Shown here in pieces: positions 1 through 12,700 of a DNA stretch of 64,000 bases (the stretch's first letter is position 1; the number at the start of each line of letters is the position of its first letter). The DNA lies in contig CM066984.1 of assembly GCA_033977485.1 (NCBI GenBank), forward strand, positions 32,097,501-32,161,500, given 5' to 3'. Under the pieces are notes generated by a model. It saw nothing but the letters and a program-made list of their open reading frames with translations. It did no database searches and was not told the origin of the DNA. The translations under genes and the position numbers were made by a program. The stretch comes from Hydrangea macrophylla. Its lineage: Eukaryota; Streptophyta; Magnoliopsida; Cornales; Hydrangeaceae.

Positions 1-193
1 CAAATTTATAGAGAATTATTCAGCTCGCCTCATAAGCTATATTCCTAGATGTGTTTAACTCAGATGGATGCAGGACTTGGGAGTCTATAGATTTTGAGCT
101 TCTAGTGAGGGTGGTTCTCTAGTGAGATTTGGAGTGTGTTTGATAACTTAATTAAATGTCGAAAATACAAATTGTCAGCACTTATTCTTTTTC

Positions 194-397
194 AGTGCGT
201 TTGATAATGTAATACTTAATTGAAAAAGTAGCGAAAAATCCACTGAAAACTTTAATTGATAATTTTGCTATTAAAAATAATCACTGAATGCAGACTATTT
301 TAGTACTTGCAACACTATTTTCAATAATGCAAATTATATTGCTTACAATTTTCAATACTTAAAATTCAGCACTTAATTTTCAGTTTTATCAAACGGA
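194..397. repeat. MITE-like repeat, copy A
   Basis: The unit starts AGTGCGTTTGATAAT and ends with the near inverse TTATCAAACGGA. The same unit is repeated at 427-615. An extra partial start (GTGTGTTTGATAAC) lies near 130, and a lone right end occurs near 30560-30590. It is AT-rich with no coding potential. The terminal inverted pattern suggests a non-autonomous DNA transposon. No clean target duplication was found, so the superfamily is not assigned. Confidence 0.5.
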
Positions 398-426
398 TAA
401 AAATGATATTTTCAGCACTTTTTTTT

Positions 427-615
427 AGTGCGTTTGATAATATACTACTTAATTGAAAAGGCATCCAAAAATCCACTGAAAATTTTAAGTAAAAAATTCT
501 ACAGAAAATAATCACTAAATGGAGTCTATTTGAGTACTTGAATCCCTGTTTTTGTATTGTAAATTCCATTGTTTAAATTTTTAGTACTTAGTCTTCAATT
601 TTATCAAACAGACCC
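427..615. repeat. MITE-like repeat, copy B
   Basis: This is a second copy of the 194-397 unit. It starts AGTGCGTTTGATAAT and ends TTATCAAACAGACCC, with the internal phrases AAATCCACTGAAAA and TTAGTACTTA shared with copy A. It carries no gene. Confidence 0.5.
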
Positions 616-1119
616 TTAATTTACTACTAGTGTTTCGATGGTAATTGTGTTTTAATTTAAAGTTTGGGACTCATTAGAGTACACCAAATATGTAAGGTTA
701 AGATTTAGTTCTACTTCTATTAAATAAAGAGCGAATCAATTAAAAGTCCCTAATATGGATTGTAATCCAAGAACAGATTAGCTGTGTCTTTTTTTTTCCA
801 GTGATATTTAGACTTGTTTGGCCTTAAGTCATTTTTTAAATTGAAAATTAGATTGTTGACAAATTCGCCCCTATTTCACAAACGTAAAACATGCTATTTT
901 GCCACCTCGGCACGTGTTTTAGCCCATTTTTTTTTTCAAATTTTAAAATGCCATAACTTTCAAACTACAACTCTATTTTGAATAAAATTTATATATCTAT
1001 AATCTAGAATAAAACATCTATCGAACAAAATCTATAATGACGATGAAAAACTAAAAAAAATTATTAAATAAATAAAATAATAATCATACTAATAAGACAA
1101 TGGCATACCTGCTATAGTC
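616..1119. other. AT-rich spacer without a gene
   Basis: This is AT-rich sequence with homopolymer runs. I see no open frame, RNA gene or repeat that can be supported here. Confidence 0.5.
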
Positions 1120-1880
1120 GCAAATGACAGTGACATGTTACTATCTTTGAAAAAAAACATTTTGTCTTTAATGATATGTTACTGTCATTACTTGGACAGT
1201 AATGTGTAAAGGCAATAACATTTGAAAATTGGCCATAATTTTACGATCGTTTAGTCGATTTGAAGAAATGTTACCAATGATGACATGTTATTGTATCTAT
1301 TGTGCAATATCATATTACCAATCTTTGATGATATGATATTGTGTTTTTACTTGAGCAGTACCGTAAAGGCAGTAACATCTGTTAAATGACCCTAATTTTG
1401 TGATTCTTTGCGAACATATTACTATCTTTGAAAAAATGTTTTATTTTTGTGATATATTTCTGTCTTTATCTGGACAATACTGTAAAAGCAATAACATTTG
1501 AAAAGAGGGCATAATTTTGCGATCATTTTGTCGATTTAAAGAAATGTGACTGTCTACGACACGTTGTTGTCTGTTTATGCAATATCAAGTTACTAATCTT
1601 TGATGATATGTCACTGTTTTTACCTGAGCAGTACAGTAAAGACAATAATATCTACTAAATTACCCTAATTTAGCTATTCTTTGCGATAGTGGAATGTTAT
1701 CTTCGAAAAAATATTTTGTATTTGATAATATATTACTGTCTTTACTTGAATAATATTGCAGTAACATTTGATAAAATGACCATAATTTTACGATAGTTTG
1801 GTCAATTTGAAGAAATGTCACAGTCTTTACCTGGGCAGCACCTTAAAGACAATATTATCTACTAGAATAGTCATAACTTT
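1120..1880. repeat. Degenerate tandem repeat, about 275-bp period
   Basis: The phrase CATAATTTTRCGATNRTTT followed by GTCGATTTGAAGAAATGT recurs at 1234, 1510 and 1781, giving offsets of 276 and 271. Between them, blocks such as GATATGTTACTGT and CAGTACNGTAAAGNCAATAA also recur at shorter spacing, so there is internal sub-repetition. About 2.7 units are visible. There is no coding potential. It may be a satellite-like array or the inside of a repeat-rich transposon. Confidence 0.6.
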
Positions 1881-1901
1881 GTGATTGTTCGGCCGTTTTG
1901 G

Positions 1902-1939
<38 letters not shown>
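1902..1939. repeat. (CA)n(TA)n microsatellite
   Basis: A run of CA dinucleotides passes directly into a TA run. Confidence 0.9.
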
Positions 1940-2068
1940 TACTTTGGGCTAATTTTTTGAGATCTACATAATGGAAGTGTCAATTTTACAATAATAATAA
2001 TAATAATAATAATATTAATAATAATTCAATCTTCGTTTTTAAGCTACATAATTTCAAAAACAAATTTT

Positions 2069-3279
2069 GGGTAAATTGCCTTTTTTTTGGCCCTTGTAGT
2101 TTGCGGGTCTTGACACTTTAGTTCTGCTCTTTCAATTTGGACATTTTAGATCCTAAAGTTTCATAAGTGTGACAATTAAGTCGATTCAGGTCTTTTATAA
2201 ATGAAAGTTAGAACCGTAGTAGTTTACAGAAGTATACTAAACTCGTCAAAAGTTGTCTTAAATTTATTATTTTCTCTTTTCTTTTAGTAGATGATTATAC
2301 TTTAACGCCACATTCCATCTTATCTAGTATTAGAGCATGGGTCCTCAATTTGGGCTCCTGTTAGGTTTATTATATGAGTCTTAGATATACATAAGAAGTA
2401 GAATATATAATTTAAATAAGTCAACGTCATTACAAAAAAGAAATAACAATATAATAATAAAAACATTAAAAGAACTTATTAAAAATCTTAAAATCATAAT
2501 CTAGAAATTGTTAACGAAGACAGACATCTATAAAATCTTGTACAAAAATAACTAGTGATTATGTTAGTAAGTGAAGATCCTCTAAAACATCCTCTTGAAT
2601 TAGTAATTCATAGAAAGAAAACTATCTAGAAAAAAAAAAAAAAAGAATCTCGATATTTAGAAGAAATGTTAGTAATTACTCGCTCGAACCTATATAAACA
2701 GTTAGGTTTAATAAGTCTTGAGGAAATGGAATAAATTCCTCTTGGAGAATTGGAAATTAATAATGGCATGCTAGAAAATAACGAAATCAATAATGTAGAA
2801 ACCATGGGCAATAAAAGAAGAAGAAAGTTCAAATCAAAGAAATAATTCTTCTATAAATTTTTGTAGAGACTATAGAAGAAGAGTACGATAAAATTGTAGC
2901 TTTTTAAATAGAGGAAATCTAAGTTTTAGGTGAACTCATTACAAATCATGGTAGAACAAAACAATACATTAACAAAATATTGAAAGAATTTATTAAAAAT
3001 GTTGTAAAATTGATTGATGAAAGTTCATGAAAGTTGGTGGTAAAAATTAAATAGATATTCAATGAAAAGAGAATTAAAAAAAAAATACTAATTTTAATAA
3101 AATTGATGGGGAGTTTAGTACAATTCTTTAAACTACTAGCATTCTAACTTCAATTATAAAAGACTTGATTGAACTTAATTGTCACACTTATGAAACTCTA
3201 GGGTCTAAAATGTCCAAATTAAAAGTGCGTAACTAAAATGTCATAACCTTCAAACTACAAGGGTGAAAGTACAATTTAC
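2069..3279. mobile_element. Non-autonomous element with long terminal inverted repeats
   Basis: The left end (GGGTAAATTG, then CTTGTAGTTTG, TTGGACATTTTAGA and TTTCATAAGTGTGACAATTA) is matched in inverse by 3157-3279, giving imperfect inverted repeats of about 110-120 bp. The interior is AT-rich, and its short frames are not convincing. Long inverted repeats are typical of Mutator-like elements, but no 9-bp target duplication could be found here, so the class is an inference. Confidence 0.5.
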
Positions 3280-3974
3280 TTTTTTGTAGTAGTCAACATG
3301 CATCTTATTTTGTAGATCATGGATATATAAATTTTATCGAAACCGATTTGTAATTTAAAAGTTAGGCCATTTTAAAGATTGAAAACCTAAAATAACAATT
3401 AAAAAAAAAAAAAAAAAACAACTGGCTTGGGAAGCGTGCATGTAGTTAGTTGGCTGAAAATAAGAAATGAGTCACATGAATAGCCATTGACGATCATTTT
3501 GGTCCAAAAATACTTCAAGGATTGTTGACTTTAAATAAAAAGCATGTGGATCAATTGCCTATTATGAATCATATTAGGGACCTATGGTTGGCCGCCCTTT
3601 AAAAAATCTAGTTTTATAAATAATAATAAAAAAAAAAATTAGAATTTTTTAATTGACCATAGACTCGTATCAGCATATGTACACAAACGACATATACTAA
3701 ATACTTCAATTTGTAAAATCAATTTACTTGTCATGTATACAACTTCCTAAACACCCACTTGAAGAATCCATCACTATGGAATATTTGTTAGGACATGGCC
3801 CATCGGAATGACCGATGCCTTTTTACTGGTTTTTATTCTAGGTATTTACTTTTAAAAATTTATCCTCTTTTTTTTTTTTTAATTATATATATATATATAT
3901 ACTTACCTGTGTCTGGAATGGATAAACTCCATACTGGCCCACAACAAGCCCAACAAGGGCCATTTATTCCGACT

Positions 3975-4172
3975 GAAGAATAACTGGAGACAAGCAACTA
4001 GGATCCCTTATGGGGATTCGAACACTCTCTCTCTCCACTGGAAAGAGAGAGGCTATGCCAATTGGACTACAGTCTGCTCGATAAATCCCCTTTATAATTA
4101 AAAACAAATAAAATCTGCTATATAGTTTATATAGGACAATAGATCATTGCTTTTGGACACTCATTTGAAGAA
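3975..4172 (-). repeat. 198-bp direct repeat with tRNA-like promoter boxes, copy 1
   Basis: On the minus strand a box A-like TAGTCCAATTGGCATAGC (about 4053-4070) is followed by a box B-like GTTCGAATCCCC (about 4012-4023). Spacing is tRNA-like, but the rest does not fold as a normal tRNA: the middle is a purine/pyrimidine (GA/CT) hairpin. It is best explained as a tRNA-derived SINE head. The unit is repeated immediately downstream with a period of about 198 bp. Confidence 0.5.
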
Positions 4173-4370
4173 TAAGTGGGGGCAAACAACCCCTATGGGG
4201 ATTCGAATACTCTCCCTCTCCACTGGACAGGTCCACTGGAAAGGGAGAGACTATGTCAATTGGACTACAATCCGCTCGGCAAATCCCCTTTATAATTAAA
4301 AATAAATAAAATCTGCCAAATAGTTTATATAGGACATTTGATCATTGTTTTAAGTCAAACAACAATTTTT
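4173..4370 (-). repeat. 198-bp direct repeat with tRNA-like promoter boxes, copy 2
   Basis: This is the second copy of the preceding unit. It has the same box A-like and box B-like segments (TGTAGTCCAATTGACATAG and GTATTCGAATCCCC on the minus strand) and the same AT-rich tail AAATAAAATCTGC. It contains a short extra GGACAGGTCCACT insertion relative to copy 1. Confidence 0.5.
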
Positions 4371-4425
4371 TAAAAACTCCTATATGCAGCTTTCTAAAAT
4401 ATATCTCTCATTTTTATTTATTTTA

Positions 4426-4977
4426 GGCCAAATTACACTTTAGTCCATTAAACTATACACCTATTTTCAATTGGGTCCATAAACTTTTTTTTTTTGCAAT
4501 TGGGTCCATAAACTTCAAAAATTCATTCAATCAAACCCAAATTCTGATTCTGTTAGCTTAAATTATTAGAAATTGTTACGTACGTTGCACGTAATGCTTA
4601 CCTGTCATATGTTAGGTTAAGACAAATACGAGAGACTGTGAATGGCTAAAAAATTATGTGATTTTGGGTATAATTGAATGCAATTTTGGATCTAGTCGAA
4701 TGTATTTTTGAATTTAATTGAACGTGATTTCAAATCTGATTGAATGCAATCTTTTGCACTGTTCACATTCTCCCGTATTTGTCTTCACCTAACATGTGAC
4801 AGGTAAGAATTACGTGCAACGTACGTTTCAATTTCTAATAGTTTAAGCAAACAGTGTCAGAATTTGGGTCTGATTGAATGAATTTTTGAAGTTCAAGGAC
4901 CCAATTGCAAAAAAAAAAAGTTTATGGACCCAATTGAAAACACGTTATAGTTTAATGGACTAAAGTGTAATTTGCCC
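4426..4977. mobile_element. Mutator-like MITE, 552 bp, 9-bp TSD
   Basis: The ends are GGCCAAATTACACTTTAGTC and its inverse ending GACTAAAGTGTAATTTGCCC. The inverted repeats extend for well over 150 bp, including TTGGGTCCATAAAC and the ACGTACGTTGCACGTAAT region on both sides. The element is flanked by an exact 9-bp direct repeat TTTATTTTA (4417-4425 and 4978-4986). Long TIRs with a 9-bp duplication are the signature of Mutator-like transposons. No transposase frame is present. Confidence 0.85.
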
Positions 4978-4989
4978 TTTATTTTATAA

Positions 4990-5105
4990 CTTGGTGTAGT
5001 GGTCTCGTGCGAAGACATAAATGACAAAGCCTGGAGAAGGTATGAACGTAGCATGGAGAGCCTTTTTACCAACTAGGCTAAACCGTTGCGCGAATATCTC
5101 TTATC
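4990..5105 (-). repeat. tRNA-related SINE head remnant
   Basis: On the minus strand TTTAGCCTAGTTGGTAAAAA contains an exact match to the pol III box A consensus (TRGCNNAGYNGG). A weaker box B-like GTTCATACCTTC follows about 35 bases on. No mature tRNA can be drawn, so this is called a SINE or tRNA pseudogene remnant. Confidence 0.45.
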
Positions 5106-5719
5106 TTATTTTAAAAAGTGGTGAATTGTCTAAATGCTAATCCCAAGTTGGTTCTAAATATATAAGTAACCAAAAGGCCAAGAAAAACAAATAAATAGGG
5201 ATAATGGTTTTATAGGTCTGTTTAATACCTAGAAATAGAAATACCCAGACAGCCCTTAACAATTTGTACATATTGAATTAGGAAAAAGGATAAGAGAAAA
5301 AATGGAACATTTATTTCAGTTTTTAGATTTTTTTTACTTCATATATTTGTGTTCTCCCTTTGCCTAAATTGGTTTCGCCTTGAATCATATTATTGATGGT
5401 TTTTTTTTTTTTTTTTTTTTTTATGCTGTTTTGACTGAGAACGATGCAAAAATGGCTGGGGTGTGATGGAAATGTTTGAAAAAAATTAAAAATTACTGTG
5501 TTTTTTTATTTGTAGATTTGGCAAAAAAACAAAAAACTTTGCCAGGAGTTGACCTGGGAGAAGCAAAACAGGATAGAGGTCAGAGAGAGAAGAGGTTGTG
5601 TTTTAAGTTAATAATTATGACCAAAAAAGAGAGTTAGTAATCAGCTATTTTTCACTTTTTCCCCAATTAACCAAATTGAGCAAGCAAATAAAAGAAAATT
5701 TGGATGAAACTTTTGGCTT

Positions 5720-6045
5720 CTATTTAGTTTGCAAATTTAGAGAATGAAAATTACTTTCCTCTATTTTTCATTATACTTAAATAACATAACAGTATAAATA
5801 AAAAATAAATAATAAATAATAATAATAATAATAAAAATAAATTGTATTATATGCATAAAGGAAGGGAAATGACTAACAACATTAAAAATGCTTAATTTAT
5901 TTCTCTACTCATTCTCCTTTCTTGTCTATTTTCCTGGTCATTTTCTTAGAGTATGTTTGGTTTGCAAATTTAGAGAATGAAAGGAAAAGAGAAAGGATTG
6001 TTTTTCTTGTGTTTCGTTCATGCTCAAATAACATTTAAAACTTAA

Positions 6046-6094
<49 letters not shown>

Positions 6095-6535
6095 GAAGAA
6101 AATTATTTCCGTTATGGGTTAGTCATTATTATTATTATTACAATAATAATAATAATATATTATGACATACAAATAAAGGGCAGGGAAATGAACACAACTA
6201 TCAAAACGTATAATTTATTCTCTTTTATTTCCTATTTTCCTTATCGTTTTCCTATAATAATAATAATAATAATAATAATACATTATGAAATACAAATAAA
6301 GGGCAAGGAAACGAACACAACTTTCAAAACGTCAAATTTTTTTACTTTTATTTCCTATTTTCCTCATCGTTTTCTTGACTAACCAATAACGGAAATCGTT
6401 TTCTTCCATGTTTTCTTTTCTTCTCCCTCACAAAATCCAAGAACCAAACAAATCCTTACTAACCAACCATTGCCATGTTTTCCTCTCTCTTTTATTTTTT
6501 TCCTTCACTAAATCGAAGAGTCAAATAAAGCCATA
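5720..6535. repeat. Cluster of related MITE copies with (AAT)n tracts
   Basis: TTTGCAAATTTAGAGAATGAAA occurs near 5730 and again near 5963. Blocks resembling GAAATGAACACAACTNTCAAAACG and TTATTTCCTATTTTCC followed by CGTTTTCCT occur twice near 6185-6250 and 6308-6375. Long (AAT)n runs sit between them, the largest at about 6045-6093. Ends such as AGAACCAAACAAATCC resemble Tourist-like MITE termini. The cluster looks like nested or tandem insertions of one family, related to copies in SAL1 introns (7983-8296, 10107-10403). Confidence 0.55.
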
Positions 6536-6836
6536 AGCTCCGTCCTCCGAGTAATGTCAGAAACTGGGCTAACAAATAAAAGGAATTTTTTTTTTTTTTT
6601 TTTTTTTGAAAAAGAAGGAAACAATTTCCCTAACATTTTACTCATTGCTTAAATACTATATTGAAAATTATGAAAATGAAATAGGAAGGCAAGGAAAGTG
6701 TTTTCTTTATAACAATGTTTTCCCTATTATCCGAAGAAAAGTGTTTTCCCCGGTAATAATTTGAGTTGATAGTTAACAAAGGAATAAAGGGGGGGTTTGG
6801 GGAGGGGAAAGGCTAGAACCAAATATGAAATTTCAA

Positions 6837-7658
6837 TCACAAAGATGAAGCTTTCTCATCCAGAGATTGTCTAACTGCCTTCAAGAGAGATGGCATCAAC
6901 TGCTGATTGGTCACAATTATACCAGTGTCCAAATCCAGATATTTTCCTCTGGAGAAATCCAATGGATTTCCTGCAGCATCTGTTACAACACCTCCAGCTT
7001 CTGCAATATATTCATATACATATGCATAAATATATATACACACATATATATATATCATCAATATTGTCAAGAAAGTCAGAAATAGTAATGCAGTTTTGAT
7101 CACTCATTACAAAATGAACTCAGAATACTAAATGCCAATCAAATGGTAATAATTGTCATCGGGTAGAAGAAAATGGTTATATTCTTGTATGTTTAATTTC
7201 TGGATTTTGAAAGTCAATTTTTGTAAATGAGCAAATCAACCATTAAGTTGAAAATGCATACAGATATACGGGCATTAGACACGTTACTGCATACTAAAAC
7301 CAAAATCAAGTGATGAAACAAGCGGTATCAAATCATTGGTTCTACTCATATATAATTTTAATACATGTATAGTGTATAGATACATTTTTGTAAGTCAAAA
7401 TCAAATAAAATGTCAAAGCTCGTGTACTGAATCAGTGACCTCTGCTATGATAACATGCATCAAGAAGGTGCACTTGGCAGAGTCATGGTCACAAAAGTCA
7501 GTCTACCACTGTATTATTGCATAACATCTTAAACAAACCCATTTTGTTTCACATATCATCGTAAATGATCCTACTTTCATTGCAACTCCAAGTTAGTTCC
7601 TACAAACATAAATTCCTTTTACGGTCCAAATAATGTCTAGAACAAAAGTTTTTTTTTT

Positions 7659-7689
<31 letters not shown>

Positions 7690-8570
7690 GGGTGGGGGGC
7701 TGGGGGCTGTAGTACATACTTTGATATTGATACAATTCAACATGGAGAGAGGAGGGGGGGGGGGGGGGGAAACTGAAGAGGTGAAGAAGGAGAGAGAAAT
7801 GTGATAAGAGAGTTATCGACTATAGAAGTTGAGGTGCATAGGGGTTGTGTTTGTGTCAACTCCCAACCCATGTTTTCATATGCAAAACACCATCTCTAAC
7901 TAAAAACAGAAGCAAATAAGACTTATTTTTTTGAAAAGTGAAGAGTTCTATGCAAGTGCAGTTGGTGAGAATGCATTCTGAATGTGTCATTCCAGACACC
8001 CTCTGCTTAGTTCATGGATTTCGTAAGGGAAAAGAAAAGGTGAAGGTAAACAAGTAGGAAAACTAGTTCTCTCGTGTTTTCTTTCATGCTTAATAAACAT
8101 TAAAAATTAAGAATTTGTAAAATATAATTGTAATATATGGATCAAGAAAGGGATATGCCTCACAACAGTCACAATGATTAATTTATTTCTCAACTTTTAT
8201 TCCTATTTTCGTCATCATTCTCCTTACTAACCAAACAAAAGAAAAGGTTTTCCTTTCTTATCCCTCACTAAATACAAGAACCAAACAAGCCTCAGTGCAA
8301 GAACTCTAACTCGACTCGAGGATACTCAATTGAAAGACAAATGGGTAAGAGGGATATTACTAGTACCTGCCACCACAATGTAGCCAGCTGCATGGTCCCA
8401 TATTTTCTCACGGTATCCTTTATGTGGGAAACGCAGATATATGGCTCCATCTCCTCTAGAAAGAGCACCATACTTTGCCTGGCTATCAATTCTAACTGGC
8501 GGTGCTTTCACACCAAGTTTCTGATTTGGAAATTAAAATTAGGAGCTGACTATATAGGCAAACACAGGCG

Positions 8571-8613
<43 letters not shown>

Positions 8614-9385
8614 AGAGACCTTTGCGATTGAGCGAGACAAGTCATGCAAGGAGTGTGCGGCTTCAAATGATTCAAAAAATGATGCTTCTTCAGGATTTTC
8701 TGTGGCACTGACATGGACCTGAAGGATGATAATTTATTTGTACATATATACATATATATATATATAAATGTGTGGGGCTTACTATCCAACTTCACCAAGG
8801 CAGTAGGATAGCATTATGTTCAATTTTAAACAAGCATAAGTACTTGTCACTGCATTAAAATGGGGGCATCAAATTAATTTTGTAATGGGGGCATTAAAGG
8901 CTAAAGCAATGTACTCTAGCTCTGAAAAATCTTTTAGAGCCCTCAATTTAATAAAGTTGCAGGGACATTCTTGTCTATTAAAAATGCGGACTTTTATATG
9001 TGGTAGGCTAGCATTTCCCTGTGTGTATATATATGTATAGACTTATATCTAACAGCATAAATCTACCTTTACAGGCGTAGAGCCATCTAGAGACTGCATA
9101 TCAGTTCCAGTACCAACTTCAGCAGAGAAAAGGCAACCAACATTGTCTTGAGAAGAAAAAGGCAGATTTGGACAAGCAAGGACACCTAACACTACCTTTC
9201 CTTCATCTAGCAATGCCAATGCAATTGCATATTGGTCTCCTCGTAAGAAACTACAGAAAATCATTATGCAAGCATAAGCTATTTTACAACAATGTCCAAC
9301 AAGCTTTTAAAATCAATATGAAAGACTTCTTGCTAGGAAAGATATACCAAAATGAAATTCTGAACTAACATATACGTGTGTGTGA

Positions 9386-9426
<41 letters not shown>

Positions 9427-9689
9427 TACAAATGAAAAAAGTTAAAAAAATCTAGGAGTTAAATAAAAGCCTCCAACCCAGATTTAGGCAAAAACAAAAA
9501 TTATATAACTTCGTAATTATAATATCAAAAAAGAAAAAGAGAATCAGTATGTCAGAATTAAGCGTGTCCAAGAGCTGAATCTTGAAGCTCTACACATATC
9601 ACACGTTAAATGTTCACGTGAACTATTCCAGTTAAGTAAGACTGAATGTATACAAAGAATAGATTTGATTAGAAAATAACATTTACACT

Positions 9690-9725
<36 letters not shown>

Positions 9726-12700
9726 GCAAAAAAAGCTTCATGGTCAAAAGCACAAGTACTAAAAGCAAGTTAATAGATCTGATTATAATCTCACCCTTTC
9801 GTACCATCGATTGGGTCCAAAACCCAATGACGACCATGTGGGCCCCCTTCAGATTTGCCACTGTCAATAGCAGCAAGCACATCCTCCGCAGACAAAGCAG
9901 AAACACCGTACGTTCCATCATTAGAAATAGTATCGTTCACAAGTTTTGTAATGCGCTCGAGTGTTTCTTTAGCACCTTCCTTGCGAAGATCTCCTGAATC
10001 CTATAGAGACTTAAGATTCCAATATTAGATTTTCCAGATCAAAAAGGAAGAAGGAGACAGCTTTTACAGAATAATTATAGTATTACAACAACCCATCAGC
10101 TAAGACTCCGTTTGGTTTATGGGTTTATAGAAGGACAAGATTGAGGAAAGGAAAATGAGAAGGAAAACTATTTCCGCACCATTTTCTATAGTATTTAAAT
10201 TTCATGAAAATATTACAGTAACTCAAGAAAAGAGGAAGGGAAACATCTCACAAATTTCAATTTTTTTAATTTTATTTTCATTTTGTTTCTTTTCCTTCCT
10301 TTTTTCCAAATTGTTTTCCTTATTAACCAAACAAAGAAAAGTGTTTTCCTCGTGTTCTCTTTTCTTTTCTCTCACTAAATCCATGAACCAAACAGAGCTT
10401 AAATGAAAAAACCAACTGAATATCTTGAAACTTTACCTCCTCGGCCACTAAGGAGAATGACTCTGAAGTTAGTTCCCTCTGCAGCACAAAGCTAACCAGC
10501 GCTTGTGACCCTGAAAGTCACATATAAGCAATAATGACAGGGCACTCACTGTTTTTGCAATATCTTTCATATCCACATAAAATGCTGACAACAATACTCA
10601 TAATACTAAGACTTTAATTGATGGCTGTCACCGTTTTGGATTATAGCAGTTTTTTAATACATCTGATTCCTTTTTAAAGCTAAAGAATATATTTTACAAA
10701 AAAGCTACAATGTGTATTTTTTGAAAAAATCTCTTATTTCATAAAGTGATTATTTTAAAGCTATCCCAAACGAACTCTAGGACCTGGAACAAATAAAACT
10801 ATTAACATAGATTAATCAAAAAGCTTAGGGTGACTAATTAGTTCAACCCTTATATATTATTCAGACATATATGAAAGAAATATTACAATTGAGTCCCTTG
10901 ACTCTAACAATATAAAACTAAGTGTTATATCTAACACTCCCCCTCAAGTTGGTGAGAAGATATCTCTCAATCCCATCTTGATAAGCATTTCATGAAACTG
11001 TCTAACCCTAACCCCTTTAGTAAGAATATCTGCAAGTTGATCACTACTCTTCACAAATGGCGTGCAAATTGTTCCATTGTTGAGGTTTTCTTTAATGAAG
11101 TGCCTGTCAATCTCAATATGTTTAGTCTTGTCATGTTGGATTGGGTTGTGTGCAATACTAATTGCAGACTTACTATCACAATACAACTTCATTGAATCCT
11201 CATGCTCGATCTTCAAGTCTTTCAATAGCAACTTTACCCATAGAAGTTCATACACGCCTTGAGTCATTGCCCTAAGTTCAGCCTCTGCACTAGACCTTGC
11301 CACCACATTCTTGTTCTTACTTCTCCAAGTAACAAGGTTACTTCCCACAAACGTGCAATACCCTGAAGTGGACATTCTGTCTGTCACGGAGCCTGCCCAA
11401 TCAGCGTCAGTGTATGCTTCTATTCTGAAATGATCATGCTTACCAAAAACTAAGCCGTTACCATGAGCAGACTTAAGATATCTCAAGAACCTGCAAACCG
11501 CATCCATATGTGTCTCAGAAGGAGCATGCATGAATTGACTTACTATACTTACAGCAAATGTAATATCAGGACGAGTATGAGAAAGATAGATAACTTCCCT
11601 CCCAGACTCTGATATCTCCACCCTTTTCACTCAATTTTTGGTTCATTTCTACATGTGTATCATATGCTCTACTTCCAAGCATTCCAGTTTCATTGAAGAG
11701 ATCTAGGACATACTTTCTTTGAGAGATGAAGATTCCATGCTTAGACCTGGCAACTTTAACTCCCAAAAAGTACTTCAGTTCCCCTAGATCTTTAATTTCA
11801 AACTCCCTTACCATGTACTCCTTCAGACGCTGCATTTCCTCCAGGTCATCACCTGTGAGGACAATGTCATCCACGTACACAATAAGTGCAGTAGTCTTAC
11901 CTTGCAAAGAGTGCTTGATGAACAAGGTATGATTAGCTTGGCTTTGTTTGAACCCGTATGTACACGTAGCATGAGTAAATCTCTCAAACCACGCCCTTGG
12001 AGACTGTTTGAGGCCATACAATGACTTCCTGAGTCTACATACCTTACCTTCTGTTTCTGGGCCCTCAAATCCACGAGGGATATCCATGTACACCTCTTCT
12101 TCCAAATTGCCATGTAAGAATGCGTTTTTCACATCAAACTGGTGAAGTGACCAATCACAGTTGGCTGCAAGAGATAAAATGATCCTGATAGAGTTCATCT
12201 TAGTAACTGGAGCAAAGGTCTCCTGATAATCCACTCCATAGGTTTGCGTGAAACCCTTGGCAACCAAGCGGGCTTTAAACCTTTCGATTATACCATCTAC
12301 TCTGTGCCTCACTGCATACACCCACTTGCACCACATTGTTCTTTTGCCCATAGGTAACTTAGTCAACTCCCAAGTGCCATTCTTATGGAGAGCTTTCATC
12401 TCTTCATCCATGGCATGTCTCCACTTGAGATCATCAAGAGCATCTTGGACATGATTAGGAATAGACACAGATGTAATATTTGAAAGAAATGAACGATAAG
12501 TAGGAGACAAGTGACAATAGGACACAAAGTTAGATATATGGTGTTGAGTACAAGCTCTAACACCCTTTCAAACAACAATAGGAACATCAAAATCCTCAGA
12601 CTCTAGAGAAACAAAGTTATCAGTGTTACCTGGAGTTATCAGAGACATCACTAGTTGGAGAAGTTGGCAGTAGAGGAATAGGAGTACTGGTCTATGCCTC

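Noticed and set aside
4012..4070. Functional tRNA gene
   Set aside because: Box A- and box B-like motifs are present, but acceptor, D and anticodon stems cannot be formed. The unit is tandemly repeated, so a SINE fragment fits better.
9544..9921. 125-residue minus-strand ORF with a Phe run
   Set aside because: It crosses the exon 4 region of SAL1 in a wrong frame and reads the intronic poly-A tract as poly-Phe.
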